From positions 1-36,500 of the IMG/VR virus record IMGVR_UViG_3300009103_001760: a stretch of DNA of 36,500 bases, one strand, 5' to 3'. This DNA comes from a virus. The notes under the pieces are model-generated. The model was not told where the DNA came from. It made no database searches and was given only the letters and a program-made list of their open reading frames with translations. Positions 6,851-13,746 of the stretch are shown here, piece after piece. Position 1 is the stretch's first letter. Each line of letters starts with the position of its first letter. The position numbers and the translations under genes are program-made.

Positions 6851-7759
6851 ATGACAGTTCCGTTTATGAAAAGTGGCAATAAGTTAAGCGTTTTGGCTAA
6901 TGGCAAGTGGTATCAGGTTACATCTGAACACCCCAAGTATGAAGAAATTTTAGAAGCTCTGCATGGTACAGAAGATAACATTGCAAAGCTCATGGATATG
7001 GAGCAGGGTGTAAGGGAGTATTTTGATGGAAGCAATGTTGAGGTAGTAGGTGGGTTTGTTAAGTACGATGGGGAGGTGGTTGATACCACTCTAACTAAGC
7101 GTATCTTAGAGTTTATGAAGCAGGGACTACCCTTTGAGCCATTGGTAAAGTTCTTCGATAATCTTATGGCAAACCCAAGTTATAGTTCTAGAAATCAACT
7201 ATATGATTTCTTGGAGCATAAGAACCTTCCCATTACAGAAGATGGGTGTTTCTTGGCTTATAAAGCTGTGAACAGTGACTACAAAGATAAGTGGTCTGGT
7301 AAGTTCGATAATAGCGTCGGTAAGGTTGTAGAAATCAACCGAGGTAAAGTAGACGATGATCGTGATAGGGGATGTTCGAGTGGCTTACACTGTGGGGCAT
7401 TAGATTATGTTCGTGACTACGGTAGCGAAGGCTCTGGCGATCACATTATGATCGTTAAGGTTAATCCTGCCGATACTGTTTCGGTCCCCTCTGATTGTCA
7501 GTTTATGAAACTCCGTACATGCAAGTATGAAGTTGTGTCGGAAGTTGAATGGAATGATGATCTGCGTAAGCCATTGTATTCGTCGCAAGGAAGTGAATAT
7601 GAGGCTCCTCACGATGACTACGATGACTACGATGATTCTTGGGATGAAGACTTTGATTATGAAGATGAGGAAGTTCATATCGAAAGTGTTTGTGAAGATG
7701 ATGCGGAAGAAACAAATACTTTATTGAAAAAGTTGATGGGTCTTTTAAGAGATAACTAA
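6851..7759 (+). CDS. rIIB: rIIB-like protein
   Basis: A 302-residue protein with the rIIB family core: a winged-helix-like N-terminal part with FMKQGLPFEPLVKFFDNL, then LYDFLEHKNLPITEDGCFLAYKAV, then GLHCGALDYVRDYG and VNPADTVSVPSDCQFMKLR, all familiar from T4 rIIB and many phage homologues. The last 60 residues form an extremely acidic Asp/Tyr/Glu tail (DDYDDYDDSWDEDFDYEDEE). It has an AGGAG site before ATG 6851. The rIIA/rIIB order and proximity support joint function. Confidence 0.87.
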   Translation: MTVPFMKSGNKLSVLANGKWYQVTSEHPKYEEILEALHGTEDNIAKLMDMEQGVREYFDGSNVEVVGGFVKYDGEVVDTTLTKRILEFMKQGLPFEPLVKFFDNLMANPSYSSRNQLYDFLEHKNLPITEDGCFLAYKAVNSDYKDKWSGKFDNSVGKVVEINRGKVDDDRDRGCSSGLHCGALDYVRDYGSEGSGDHIMIVKVNPADTVSVPSDCQFMKLRTCKYEVVSEVEWNDDLRKPLYSSQGSEYEAPHDDYDDYDDSWDEDFDYEDEEVHIESVCEDDAEETNTLLKKLMGLLRDN

Positions 7760-7782
7760 CAACTGTCTGGTTGTGATTATGT

Positions 7783-7813
7783 GGGGGCTGTAGTTGTGGT
7801 GGCTACAGTCCCC
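7783..7813 (+). terminator. predicted intrinsic terminator after rIIB
   Basis: An 11-bp stem GGGGGCTGTAG / CTACAGTCCCC (one G-U pair) closes a 9-nt loop and is followed by the T-rich ATTTGTATATT. It sits 24 nt after the rIIB-like stop and before a run of very small genes, so it probably ends the rII transcript. The U tract is imperfect, so read-through is possible. Confidence 0.7.
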
Positions 7814-7839
7814 ATTTGTATATTATTACAGAGAAATTT

Positions 7840-7935
7840 ATGCAATTTATTTTAAATATATTTTTGACACTAGCCGTACTGTTGTTTGGTGCTGCTTGGG
7901 TAGTATTAGCTCATGCCATACACAAAGATGAATAA
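7840..7935 (+). CDS. 31-residue single-span membrane peptide
   Basis: A tiny ORF whose product is almost entirely one hydrophobic segment (NIFLTLAVLLFGAAWVVLAH) followed by the short polar tail AIHKDE. It starts after CAGAG and stops 13 nt before the next gene. Short membrane peptides of this kind are common in phages as holin-like or host-modifying factors. No specific assignment is possible. Confidence 0.5.
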   Translation: MQFILNIFLTLAVLLFGAAWVVLAHAIHKDE

Positions 7936-7948
7936 GGAGACATAATAA

Positions 7949-8173
7949 ATGCCTAAATACTATGTTTGGTGCGGAGACTTGTTCTGCACAGTAGAAGAAC
8001 AAGATGCTAAGGAAGCTGCCGTAAAAGCGCTGGGGGTTTGTACTAGCGGAGAAGAAGAAGCTCTTGAACTAGACCATATGTTTAATGTTAATGAGGTTGG
8101 TTTTATAAGTCCTCCAGACGTTTCTTTTCCTACGGATAGAATAATAATTGATGCTGGGTGGGAGCTTGAATAA
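7949..8173 (+). CDS. small acidic protein of the 'MPKYY' type
   Basis: A 74-residue acidic protein. It begins MPKYYVWCGDLFCTVEEQDA and continues KEAAVKAL, a pattern shared with the protein at 29708 (MPKYYAETITHK, then EEAAKALI). Both look like one small alpha/beta module found in aquatic phages, of unknown role. AAGGAG lies 12-18 nt before the ATG. Confidence 0.7.
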   Translation: MPKYYVWCGDLFCTVEEQDAKEAAVKALGVCTSGEEEALELDHMFNVNEVGFISPPDVSFPTDRIIIDAGWELE

Positions 8174-8217
8174 TAATAAACTGGCCTTTTGATCTTAAAA
8201 GTTTCCGCCACTTAACG

Positions 8218-8243
8218 GTGTAATATAAGATAGTATATTACAC
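8218..8243. repeat. perfect 10-bp inverted repeat upstream of the secreted protease gene
   Basis: GTGTAATATA (8218-8227) and TATATTACAC (8234-8243) are exact reverse complements separated by AGATAG. The element ends 20 nt before the protease ATG at 8264. No T tract follows, so it is unlikely to be a terminator. It overlaps a candidate -10 (TATATT, 8234-8239) with a weak TTAACG -35 16 nt upstream, so an operator is the best reading. A 5'-UTR hairpin is also possible. Confidence 0.55.
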
Positions 8244-8263
8244 TATTAAGAAGGGGGAAAAAT

Positions 8264-8911
8264 ATGAGGAACTGCCTAGTTTTTTTGTTTTTTGTCTTAC
8301 TCCAAGCATCCTGCTTTGCCTCTATGGAGGATGCTTTAAATGCAACCTGTAAAATAACCACTGAGCTTGGCTCAGGAAGTGGGGTTGTTTATGGTGAAAA
8401 TGATGATTATTTCTATATTGGTACAGCAGCGCATGTTATATTAGATAATATGAAAGCCCTAAATCCAGAAGCAACCTTTTTTAATAGTGGTTTTCGTTCC
8501 CATAGAATAAAGTCAGAAATAGTTTTTTGGGAGTATAGGGTAAAAACAGCTACCGATTTTGCTATTATTAGAATTAAAAAAGAAGATTTTAAAGATTATC
8601 CACATCCAAAGCCTGTACCATTCGCTGAAAAGGACTATAATATAAATGTATCGGACGTTATAGTTTCCTATGGATGCCCAAAGGGAAGTTGGCCCACAGG
8701 ATGGAAGGGCCACGTTACTAGGACATCACAGGAAGTGCTACAGGTAAAGCCCTTTCCTTTGCAGGGTAGGAGTGGTTCTGCTGTATTTAATGAAGATGCC
8801 ACTAAAATTTTAGGTATAATCATATGGAGAAATGGAGTTTGTGTCTCCAACACTAATATTGCAAGGATGTGGGAAAGGGCGAAGAATGAGAGGTCAAGAA
8901 GTACAAGATAG
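8264..8911 (+). CDS. secreted trypsin-like serine protease
   Basis: A 215-residue protein with an N-terminal signal peptide (about residues 1-20; CLVFLFFVLLQASCFAS, which could also be read as a lipobox at LQASC) and a chymotrypsin/HtrA-type catalytic triad: His57 in TAAHV, Asp98 in TDFAII and Ser170 in GRSGSAVF. No PDZ domain is present. It resembles the small trypsin-2 group and would act outside the cytoplasm. In a phage it could attack envelope proteins or process exported phage proteins. AAGGGGG lies before the ATG. Regulation by the inverted repeat just upstream is plausible. Confidence 0.85.
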   Translation: MRNCLVFLFFVLLQASCFASMEDALNATCKITTELGSGSGVVYGENDDYFYIGTAAHVILDNMKALNPEATFFNSGFRSHRIKSEIVFWEYRVKTATDFAIIRIKKEDFKDYPHPKPVPFAEKDYNINVSDVIVSYGCPKGSWPTGWKGHVTRTSQEVLQVKPFPLQGRSGSAVFNEDATKILGIIIWRNGVCVSNTNIARMWERAKNERSRSTR

Positions 8912-9062
8912 ACTACTATCGGATTTGGACTTATTGCATCTGGCTGATGTGGTGCAGATAAAACAATTTATTCACGATTATATCGGTAGCAGACTAAAAA
9001 GTAATATCTATGAGAGCGTAAGGAGTGAGGAAGATGTTCTGGAAAAAAAAGAAATCAGCTAG
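8886..9062 (+). CDS. small hypothetical helical protein
   Basis: A 58-residue protein starting at an ATG within the end of the protease gene, preceded by GGAAAGGGCGAAG. It is predicted mostly helical (QDRLLSDLDLLHLADVVQI) with a charged C-terminus. The overlap of 26 nt with the protease and 29 nt with the next gene indicates a compact operon. No family recognised. Confidence 0.5.
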   Translation: MRGQEVQDRLLSDLDLLHLADVVQIKQFIHDYIGSRLKSNIYESVRSEEDVLEKKEIS

Positions 9063-9240
9063 GACAGAAAAATTAGAGGAGCTTTATTCAGCTGTTAAGA
9101 AAATGATGGTTTCGCTGCAAGTGAAGCACCATGCTGCTAACCAAGCGGGATATAGAACTCCTGCACATCTTCTTATTCCTCAGGTAGAGGTAGACAGAAT
9201 ATTAGAAGAAATAGAGCTTATGGAAGAGGACTCACAGTGA
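9034..9240 (+). CDS. small hypothetical helical protein
   Basis: A 68-residue protein beginning MFWKKKKSARTEKLEEL. I chose ATG 9034 because AAGGAG lies 8 nt upstream; a GTG at 9025 is closer to that site and less likely. It is predicted helical with an acidic end (RILEEIELMEEDSQ). No family recognised. Confidence 0.55.
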   Translation: MFWKKKKSARTEKLEELYSAVKKMMVSLQVKHHAANQAGYRTPAHLLIPQVEVDRILEEIELMEEDSQ

Positions 9241-9431
9241 TGATAGATTATTTTATAGAAGCAACCGATACAGATGGCAGATTGATAAAAAGAAAGATAA
9301 TTGCAAGCTCTAAAAAAGAAGCAGAGGAAATGTTTCTAACGTCCTGCCGATGGAATATTCCTGATACGAAATTCAAGAAGGTTATTATAACTACGGGCGA
9401 TATCAGAAGGAAGCTTGAGAGAAATGGCTAG
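9240..9431 (+). CDS. small hypothetical protein
   Basis: A 63-residue protein starting at the ATG that overlaps the preceding TGA by one base, with AGAGGA upstream. The pattern YFIEATDTDGRLIKRKIIA, then SSKKEAEEMF resembles the small beta-beta-alpha modules that phages use in short hypothetical ORFs. No family recognised. Confidence 0.55.
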   Translation: MIDYFIEATDTDGRLIKRKIIASSKKEAEEMFLTSCRWNIPDTKFKKVIITTGDIRRKLERNG

Positions 9432-9603
9432 CTATTTTTGTGACCATCAAAATTCCTACGGTGATCTTTGTAATAATCCACCAGAGTATGAATTAACTAG
9501 ATTTGATGGTGTAAAAATGACACTATGTAATAGATGTCTTTTTAAGGAGTATGATTCCGAGAGTGATGATGAAGTTGTTTTAGTACCATTTGGTTCGAGC
9601 TAG
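9424..9603 (+). CDS. small zinc-ribbon-like protein
   Basis: A 59-residue protein with four Cys in two groups (C-D-H near residue 6 and C19; then CNRC around residues 38-41) plus His7, consistent with binding one zinc ion. It starts at ATG 9424, 8 nt inside the previous gene. The C-terminus is acidic. This looks like a short treble-clef or ribbon protein, but the target is unknown. Confidence 0.55.
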   Translation: MASYFCDHQNSYGDLCNNPPEYELTRFDGVKMTLCNRCLFKEYDSESDDEVVLVPFGSS

Positions 9604-9665
9604 GTGTTTGTATTGTCTAACCTTTCTTCTTGTAGTAGTCTGAGCGTGATGGAGGCACTTGAGTT

Positions 9666-9953
9666 ATGGAACTTTTATACGAATTTTTCAGATTGTTTGT
9701 TTTGACATTAGCCGTGTCTTTTTGGCCCTTCCTATTTTTATTAATGGTTGTTATTGCGGGGACATGGTCCTTGGGAGAGTATACTTCCTTGGGAGAGTCT
9801 GTTAAATCGAAAAACGATAAAAGAAAAAAGATACATAACTCAGTAGACGACATACCAATCAATGTTGACCTAACTGAGTACAACGATAACCCAGTAATAG
9901 AGACATCTTTTGGTTCTGAAAGAATAGGAGAGGTTTTTACAGATGGTACATAG
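9666..9953 (+). CDS. single-span membrane protein with cytoplasmic-type tail
   Basis: A 95-residue protein with a strong hydrophobic segment at about residues 8-32 (FFRLFVLTLAVSFWPFLFLL) and then a polar, disordered tail with Lys/Arg-rich (KSKNDKRKK) and acidic parts. It starts after GGAGGC and ends 11 nt inside the actin-like gene, so the two are probably translated together. A role in anchoring or regulating that ATPase at the membrane is possible but speculative. Confidence 0.6.
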   Translation: MELLYEFFRLFVLTLAVSFWPFLFLLMVVIAGTWSLGEYTSLGESVKSKNDKRKKIHNSVDDIPINVDLTEYNDNPVIETSFGSERIGEVFTDGT

Positions 9954-11124
9954 GCCGAGAATGAATAGGCTCTCAGGCGTGCAACAACAACCATTTGAGA
10001 ACACTCCTATTGTTCAAAATCAACCAGTTAAAAAACAACCGAAAGTTTCAAAAGATAATAGAAATATAATAGTATTGGAGGAGCCGATGTCAGAAAATTT
10101 AAACAAAAGGGCCATAGGTGTGGACATAGGTACGGGCTTTATATCCTGTGCAGAGAACTCTGAAGATAAAACAACTTACAGAAAAATCAGGGATGCCTTT
10201 TTCAAATTAAATCCTTCCAAATTTTTAGAGGGGTCTACAAATGAATTTGGAGAGGACATGCTCAAAAATGCAGGGGCTTATTACGTTAAGATAGATGGAA
10301 CTCTCTATGTTCTTGGTGATGACGCATTTAAGTTTGCGAACCTGTTCCATCAGGAGTGCCTCAGACCCATGCACAAGGGAGTTTTAAATCCCAAGGAACC
10401 AGTGTCCAATTTAATGGTTTCGGAGCTTGTGAAGGCCGTTGCTGGACCTCCTAAGTCGGATGATGACGTTCTCTATTACTGCGTTCCAGCAGAACCTATT
10501 GACGCTGACTTCGATGTAGAATATCATAAGCAAATACTACACGGAGTATTTCAGGGTCTTGGGTATAAAAATATTAGTGTAATGACGGAAGGCTTAGCTG
10601 TTGTGTATTCCGAACTGGGAGACACTCAATACACTGGTATTGGCATGAGTTTTGGGGCGGGCATGTGCAATATAGTTTATTCGTTCATGGGCATGCCGGT
10701 ATTTGCATTTAGTTTAAGTAGGGGTGGAGACTGGATTGATGAACACGCAGCAAAACATACAGACGAAACACATAATGTGGTTACTTCAATCAAGGAAAAA
10801 GGTGGCTTTAGTCTATATGAAAGTTCTACCGGCATAGAAAAAGCTATTAGTGTGTACTATGAATCCCTACTGTCATATGTTGTGGAACAATTTAAACTTC
10901 TGTATGAAAAAACCCCAAAGAAAAAACTTCCTAATGTGACTATGGAAATGCCAATAGTCATAGCAGGAGGAACTTCCTTGGCTTTAGGATTTGTTGAAAG
11001 ACTTAGGGAACTTACATCTAAAGATTTCCCTATTCCAATATCGGAAATCAGACATGCTGGCAAGCCGCTTTTTGCCGTGTCTGAAGGACTATATCAGGCG
11101 GCTAAATTATCTGTGAAGGACTAA
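9943..11124 (+). CDS. actin/Hsp70-superfamily ATPase (ParM/MreB/DnaK-like fold)
   Basis: A 393-residue protein with the nucleotide-binding motifs of the actin-Hsp70 superfamily: phosphate-1 loop AIGVDIGTG (57-65), phosphate-2 loop GMSFGAGM (234-241) and adenosine motif VIAGGTS (339-345), plus the connecting segment EGLAVVYSEL. It could be a filament-forming phage actin used for DNA positioning or a chaperone-like protein. The sequence does not decide between these. The first 48 residues are Gln/Pro-rich and outside the fold. A second in-frame ATG at 10087 has a strong GGAGGAG site just upstream, so a shorter product starting MSENLNKRAIG may also be made. The 9943 start also has AGGAGAGG upstream. 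Confidence 0.8.
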   Translation: MVHRPRMNRLSGVQQQPFENTPIVQNQPVKKQPKVSKDNRNIIVLEEPMSENLNKRAIGVDIGTGFISCAENSEDKTTYRKIRDAFFKLNPSKFLEGSTNEFGEDMLKNAGAYYVKIDGTLYVLGDDAFKFANLFHQECLRPMHKGVLNPKEPVSNLMVSELVKAVAGPPKSDDDVLYYCVPAEPIDADFDVEYHKQILHGVFQGLGYKNISVMTEGLAVVYSELGDTQYTGIGMSFGAGMCNIVYSFMGMPVFAFSLSRGGDWIDEHAAKHTDETHNVVTSIKEKGGFSLYESSTGIEKAISVYYESLLSYVVEQFKLLYEKTPKKKLPNVTMEMPIVIAGGTSLALGFVERLRELTSKDFPIPISEIRHAGKPLFAVSEGLYQAAKLSVKD

Positions 11125-11126
11125 GT

Positions 11127-11276
11127 ATGGTATTCGACGATTACAGCACTTACGACTGGGGGTTTATTACAATAGTTGTGGCCTGTGTGGTCTTTGGATT
11201 ATTTAAAAAGTGTGAAGACAAGCCGTGCAGAAGGTCAAAGGGGCTGCTTGACTATCTATTCAACGATGAGGAATGA
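11127..11276 (+). CDS. 49-residue membrane protein
   Basis: A short ORF two bases after the actin-like gene. The product has a short N-terminal polar part, one hydrophobic span (WGFITIVVACVVFGLF) and a basic, Cys-containing tail (KKCEDKPCRRSK) ending in NDEE. Spacing suggests the same transcript as the ATPase. No family recognised. Confidence 0.5.
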   Translation: MVFDDYSTYDWGFITIVVACVVFGLFKKCEDKPCRRSKGLLDYLFNDEE

Positions 11277-11287
11277 GGTTATAAAAA

Positions 11288-11803
11288 ATGGCAATTGAAA
11301 CAACAGCGTCACTTAGCAGTAACGCCTCATGGCAACAGACAAGTACGGATGGTCATATTTCGTCAACAGATATTGGTAGCTTTTCATCTGATACATTTCT
11401 AGGATCAGGAACAGGTTCTTCTCAGATAAATAGCGTATGGCACGCAACAGGATCTTTAGCTGCTTATGGTACAGGAAATTTCGATCTTACGTCTCTTACG
11501 CTTCCCGTACTAGGAACCTACCTAGATCAAAGTTTTGTTGATGGAAATATTAAGGCTTTTCAAATCAACAACCTAGAAACCGAACAAGCGAGTAGTTTTA
11601 CCTTGGTTGCGACAGGGTCAAATGGCTGGTCTGAGCCTTTTGCTGGCTCTGGTAGAGTTTCTATACACCCAGAGAGTTCATTACAATTAACACACTCCAC
11701 CACAGGATGGCCTGTTAATGTAACCAACAAAGAATTTGAGCTTGTGGATGGAGGAGGCGGAGCTTCTTATGAAATCGTATTTATGGGAGCTACTGGACTA
11801 TGA
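11288..11803 (+). CDS. beta-rich probable virion protein, paralogue 1
   Basis: A 171-residue protein rich in Ser, Thr, Gly and Asn with alternating beta pattern and no signal peptide. It shares a core with the next two genes: a 'Leu-Pro ... Gly' segment (LTSLTLPVLG), an IKAFQINN strand, a TTGWPV turn and a closing ASYEIVFMG strand. This domain pattern is one I associate with phage structural proteins (fibre, decoration or tail components). It has an AATGAGG leader and ends in an ATGA overlap with paralogue 2. Confidence 0.65.
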   Translation: MAIETTASLSSNASWQQTSTDGHISSTDIGSFSSDTFLGSGTGSSQINSVWHATGSLAAYGTGNFDLTSLTLPVLGTYLDQSFVDGNIKAFQINNLETEQASSFTLVATGSNGWSEPFAGSGRVSIHPESSLQLTHSTTGWPVNVTNKEFELVDGGGGASYEIVFMGATGL

Positions 11804-12678
11804 GCTTAACCGGACTACTATCTAGTGGGTGGTCTAGGGCATTTACACCAGATACACAATCAGAAGTATTGTTTGCCTATGATTATGGGCCTAAATCTCA
11901 GGTGTCATCCCAAAACAACTTAGTGACGCAGGTAAGAAGAGGAAATTTTAATTCCCCCCTTCAAACAACATCGAGCGTCTGGTCATATTTACCCTTGGTC
12001 TATTCACCTTGGTCTGCTTCGACCGCTATTACTGGAACCTACATAAATTCAGATACGGGGTCCCCCTATTGGAGTGGTATAGAAGATAGAGGAAGCGATC
12101 TGTTAGAACTAACCCCTTCAGGTAATCCGGTCAATGATAGTCTTTTCTCATACAAAACAGACACTGGGCCAAGCTATAAAACAAAAAATAGAGTAAATCC
12201 CTATGTGAGTTTTTCAGATGGAAGTGGGCAAGCAAATTATGAAGTAAACTACGGTTGGCAATCTTCTGGAGACTTAGATTCTGGCGAGGGGGTCCTTATA
12301 AACTTTGAAAATCTACCGTTGGAGATATTTGGACAGTCCAAATCTCTTTCTTTTACCAATATCAAAAAAATAAGTATGACGAGTCAAACCATAAATAGTG
12401 AAAATAATTCTCAATTTGATACTGTTACAAGTAATATATCTGGCCTAGAGGTTGGGGGAGGGAGAGTAGCATCTCTTGGAGGTAGCAATCCTATGTTTGA
12501 CGTACTTGGTAGTGGGTGTCATCTTGGCGTAAACGGCACCATAGACATACAGAACCCAGCAACCGGCTGGCCCGTGGAAGCAGGAGCCTCAACTACGATT
12601 TCTATATACAATGCTGGCTCAGACACTTCTCACTATGAAATATCTGTTTTAGGAACCAGTGAATCTGGTGCAGTATAA
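11800..12678 (+). CDS. beta-rich probable virion protein, paralogue 2 (with N-terminal extension)
   Basis: A 292-residue protein. The C-terminal 160 residues repeat the core of its neighbours: FENLPLEIFGQSKSLSF, then NIKKISM, NPATGWPVEAG and HYEISVLGTSESGA. The N-terminal 130 residues are a Ser/Thr/Tyr/Trp-rich extension not present in paralogue 1 and could be a separate attachment or receptor-binding module. The gene overlaps both neighbours by 1-4 nt. A virion role is inferred from composition and arrangement. Confidence 0.65.
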   Translation: MSLTGLLSSGWSRAFTPDTQSEVLFAYDYGPKSQVSSQNNLVTQVRRGNFNSPLQTTSSVWSYLPLVYSPWSASTAITGTYINSDTGSPYWSGIEDRGSDLLELTPSGNPVNDSLFSYKTDTGPSYKTKNRVNPYVSFSDGSGQANYEVNYGWQSSGDLDSGEGVLINFENLPLEIFGQSKSLSFTNIKKISMTSQTINSENNSQFDTVTSNISGLEVGGGRVASLGGSNPMFDVLGSGCHLGVNGTIDIQNPATGWPVEAGASTTISIYNAGSDTSHYEISVLGTSESGAV

Positions 12679-13283
12679 TGGCAGAAAAAAAACTAACTAG
12701 CTCCGTATCAACTAACAATACGTGGACTGAAATATGGTATTCCCCAGTAGAGAACAACCCCTCTTTTTACGGTGGGGGCTTTGGGTATTCTTGGGATACA
12801 TCGTCTAGTGAGGCAAACGTAGTATGGAACTCTGGACCCCTAACAACTAACGGAAGCCACACAATAAGTTTGACGGGGCTGCCTATAAATATTTTTGGTA
12901 TGGATAAAACTATCGGACTATCTAGCGGGGACATAAAGGCTATACAGATAACTAATCATTCATCGGAGGCTATTGTTGTTGGGCTTCCTTTGCTGTATGG
13001 AGAACATGATGCTTCTGACACAGGGGTCCTTGGAATATGGAACGATGATAGTTTGGAACAGGGGTTTGACACTCATCCGGTAAAAGGTTCTTCGGGAATA
13101 CATATCGGGAGCAATGGAAATTGCTTGCTAGCTAATAAACACGGGTGGGCCGTAGACCCCAATCAAACTGATCCTAAATTTTCTGAGACAGAATTTATAA
13201 GAATAGCATCAGACAGTGATGCCACTTATGAGATAACCATATTTGGCTTTCATTCAAGCGGAGCCTTTGGAGACAAGACATGA
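12678..13283 (+). CDS. beta-rich probable virion protein, paralogue 3
   Basis: A 201-residue protein with the same core: LTGLPINIFGMDKTIGL, then DIKAIQITN, KHGWAVDP and ATYEITIFGFHSSGA. The insertion between the central strands is longer than in paralogue 1. Start and stop overlap the adjacent genes (1 nt and 4 nt). Together with 11288 and 11800 it looks like a tandem duplication that has since diverged. Confidence 0.65.
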   Translation: MAEKKLTSSVSTNNTWTEIWYSPVENNPSFYGGGFGYSWDTSSSEANVVWNSGPLTTNGSHTISLTGLPINIFGMDKTIGLSSGDIKAIQITNHSSEAIVVGLPLLYGEHDASDTGVLGIWNDDSLEQGFDTHPVKGSSGIHIGSNGNCLLANKHGWAVDPNQTDPKFSETEFIRIASDSDATYEITIFGFHSSGAFGDKT

Positions 13284-13690
13284 CGCCACAGATACTTCTA
13301 GACGCAGAGTCTAATTTCAACAATTTTATTCCTGCAATAAAAGAACTGCAAAGAACATATTATGAAAATAATGGTCATTACTGGCAAGGTCTATGGACTC
13401 ATGTTGACCCACCCTCTGACGACAACGGCGAGCAGCCAGATAACTTGGATTCCAACCCACACGATCAAGAAATAAGTTGGAATGATGTCATAGCATCTTC
13501 AGACCTTATAAGCAACGCATTCCCAGACACTATGATTTTAAGAATAAGCATAGATGTATATAGCTCCCCCTCAGAACAAGGCTATATAGTTTCTTTGCAA
13601 AAGACAGTAGAAGAAAGTCTATGGGAAAAATCAATTTGTTTGGAAGGCTCGGCTGAGACTGAAGATGACTGGCACATAACAACCCAATAG
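13280..13690 (+). CDS. hypothetical protein, probable partner of the virion-like block
   Basis: A 136-residue acidic protein. The segment YYENNGHYWQGLWTH resembles short phage hypotheticals that begin with a helix and a Tyr/Trp-rich 'YWQGL' stretch. The rest is acidic and Ser-rich. It is the last gene before the promoter at 13696 and overlaps paralogue 3 in an ATGA junction, so it belongs to the same transcript. Function unknown. Confidence 0.6.
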   Translation: MTPQILLDAESNFNNFIPAIKELQRTYYENNGHYWQGLWTHVDPPSDDNGEQPDNLDSNPHDQEISWNDVIASSDLISNAFPDTMILRISIDVYSSPSEQGYIVSLQKTVEESLWEKSICLEGSAETEDDWHITTQ

Positions 13691-13695
13691 TCTGC

Positions 13696-13724
13696 TTGAC
13701 ATGCCAGCACCTGAGTTCTATATT
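13696..13724 (+). promoter_or_regulatory. near-consensus sigma70-type promoter of the glycan operon
   Basis: TTGACA (13696-13701), a 17-nt spacer and TATATT (13719-13724) form an almost ideal housekeeping promoter in the 56-nt gap before the first gene of the long operon. The upstream TCTGC is shared with the promoter at 4598. No operator-like repeat is visible around it. It suggests direct use of the host RNA polymerase. Confidence 0.75.
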
Positions 13725-13746
13725 CTAACTGTAAGAGGACCTACAT

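Noticed and set aside
7620-7680. Repeated GAT/GAC triplets as a microsatellite or regulatory repeat
   Set aside because: The repetition is explained by the Asp/Tyr/Glu-rich tail of the rIIB-like protein.
7400-7715. - strand ORFs opposite the rIIB-like C-terminus
   Set aside because: They are reverse images of the GAT/GAA-rich acidic tail (runs of His/Ile/Val/Arg) and have no independent support.
7949-8173. Opposite-strand ORF 7960-8211
   Set aside because: It is antisense to a small gene with a clear Shine-Dalgarno and a recognisable relative at 29708.
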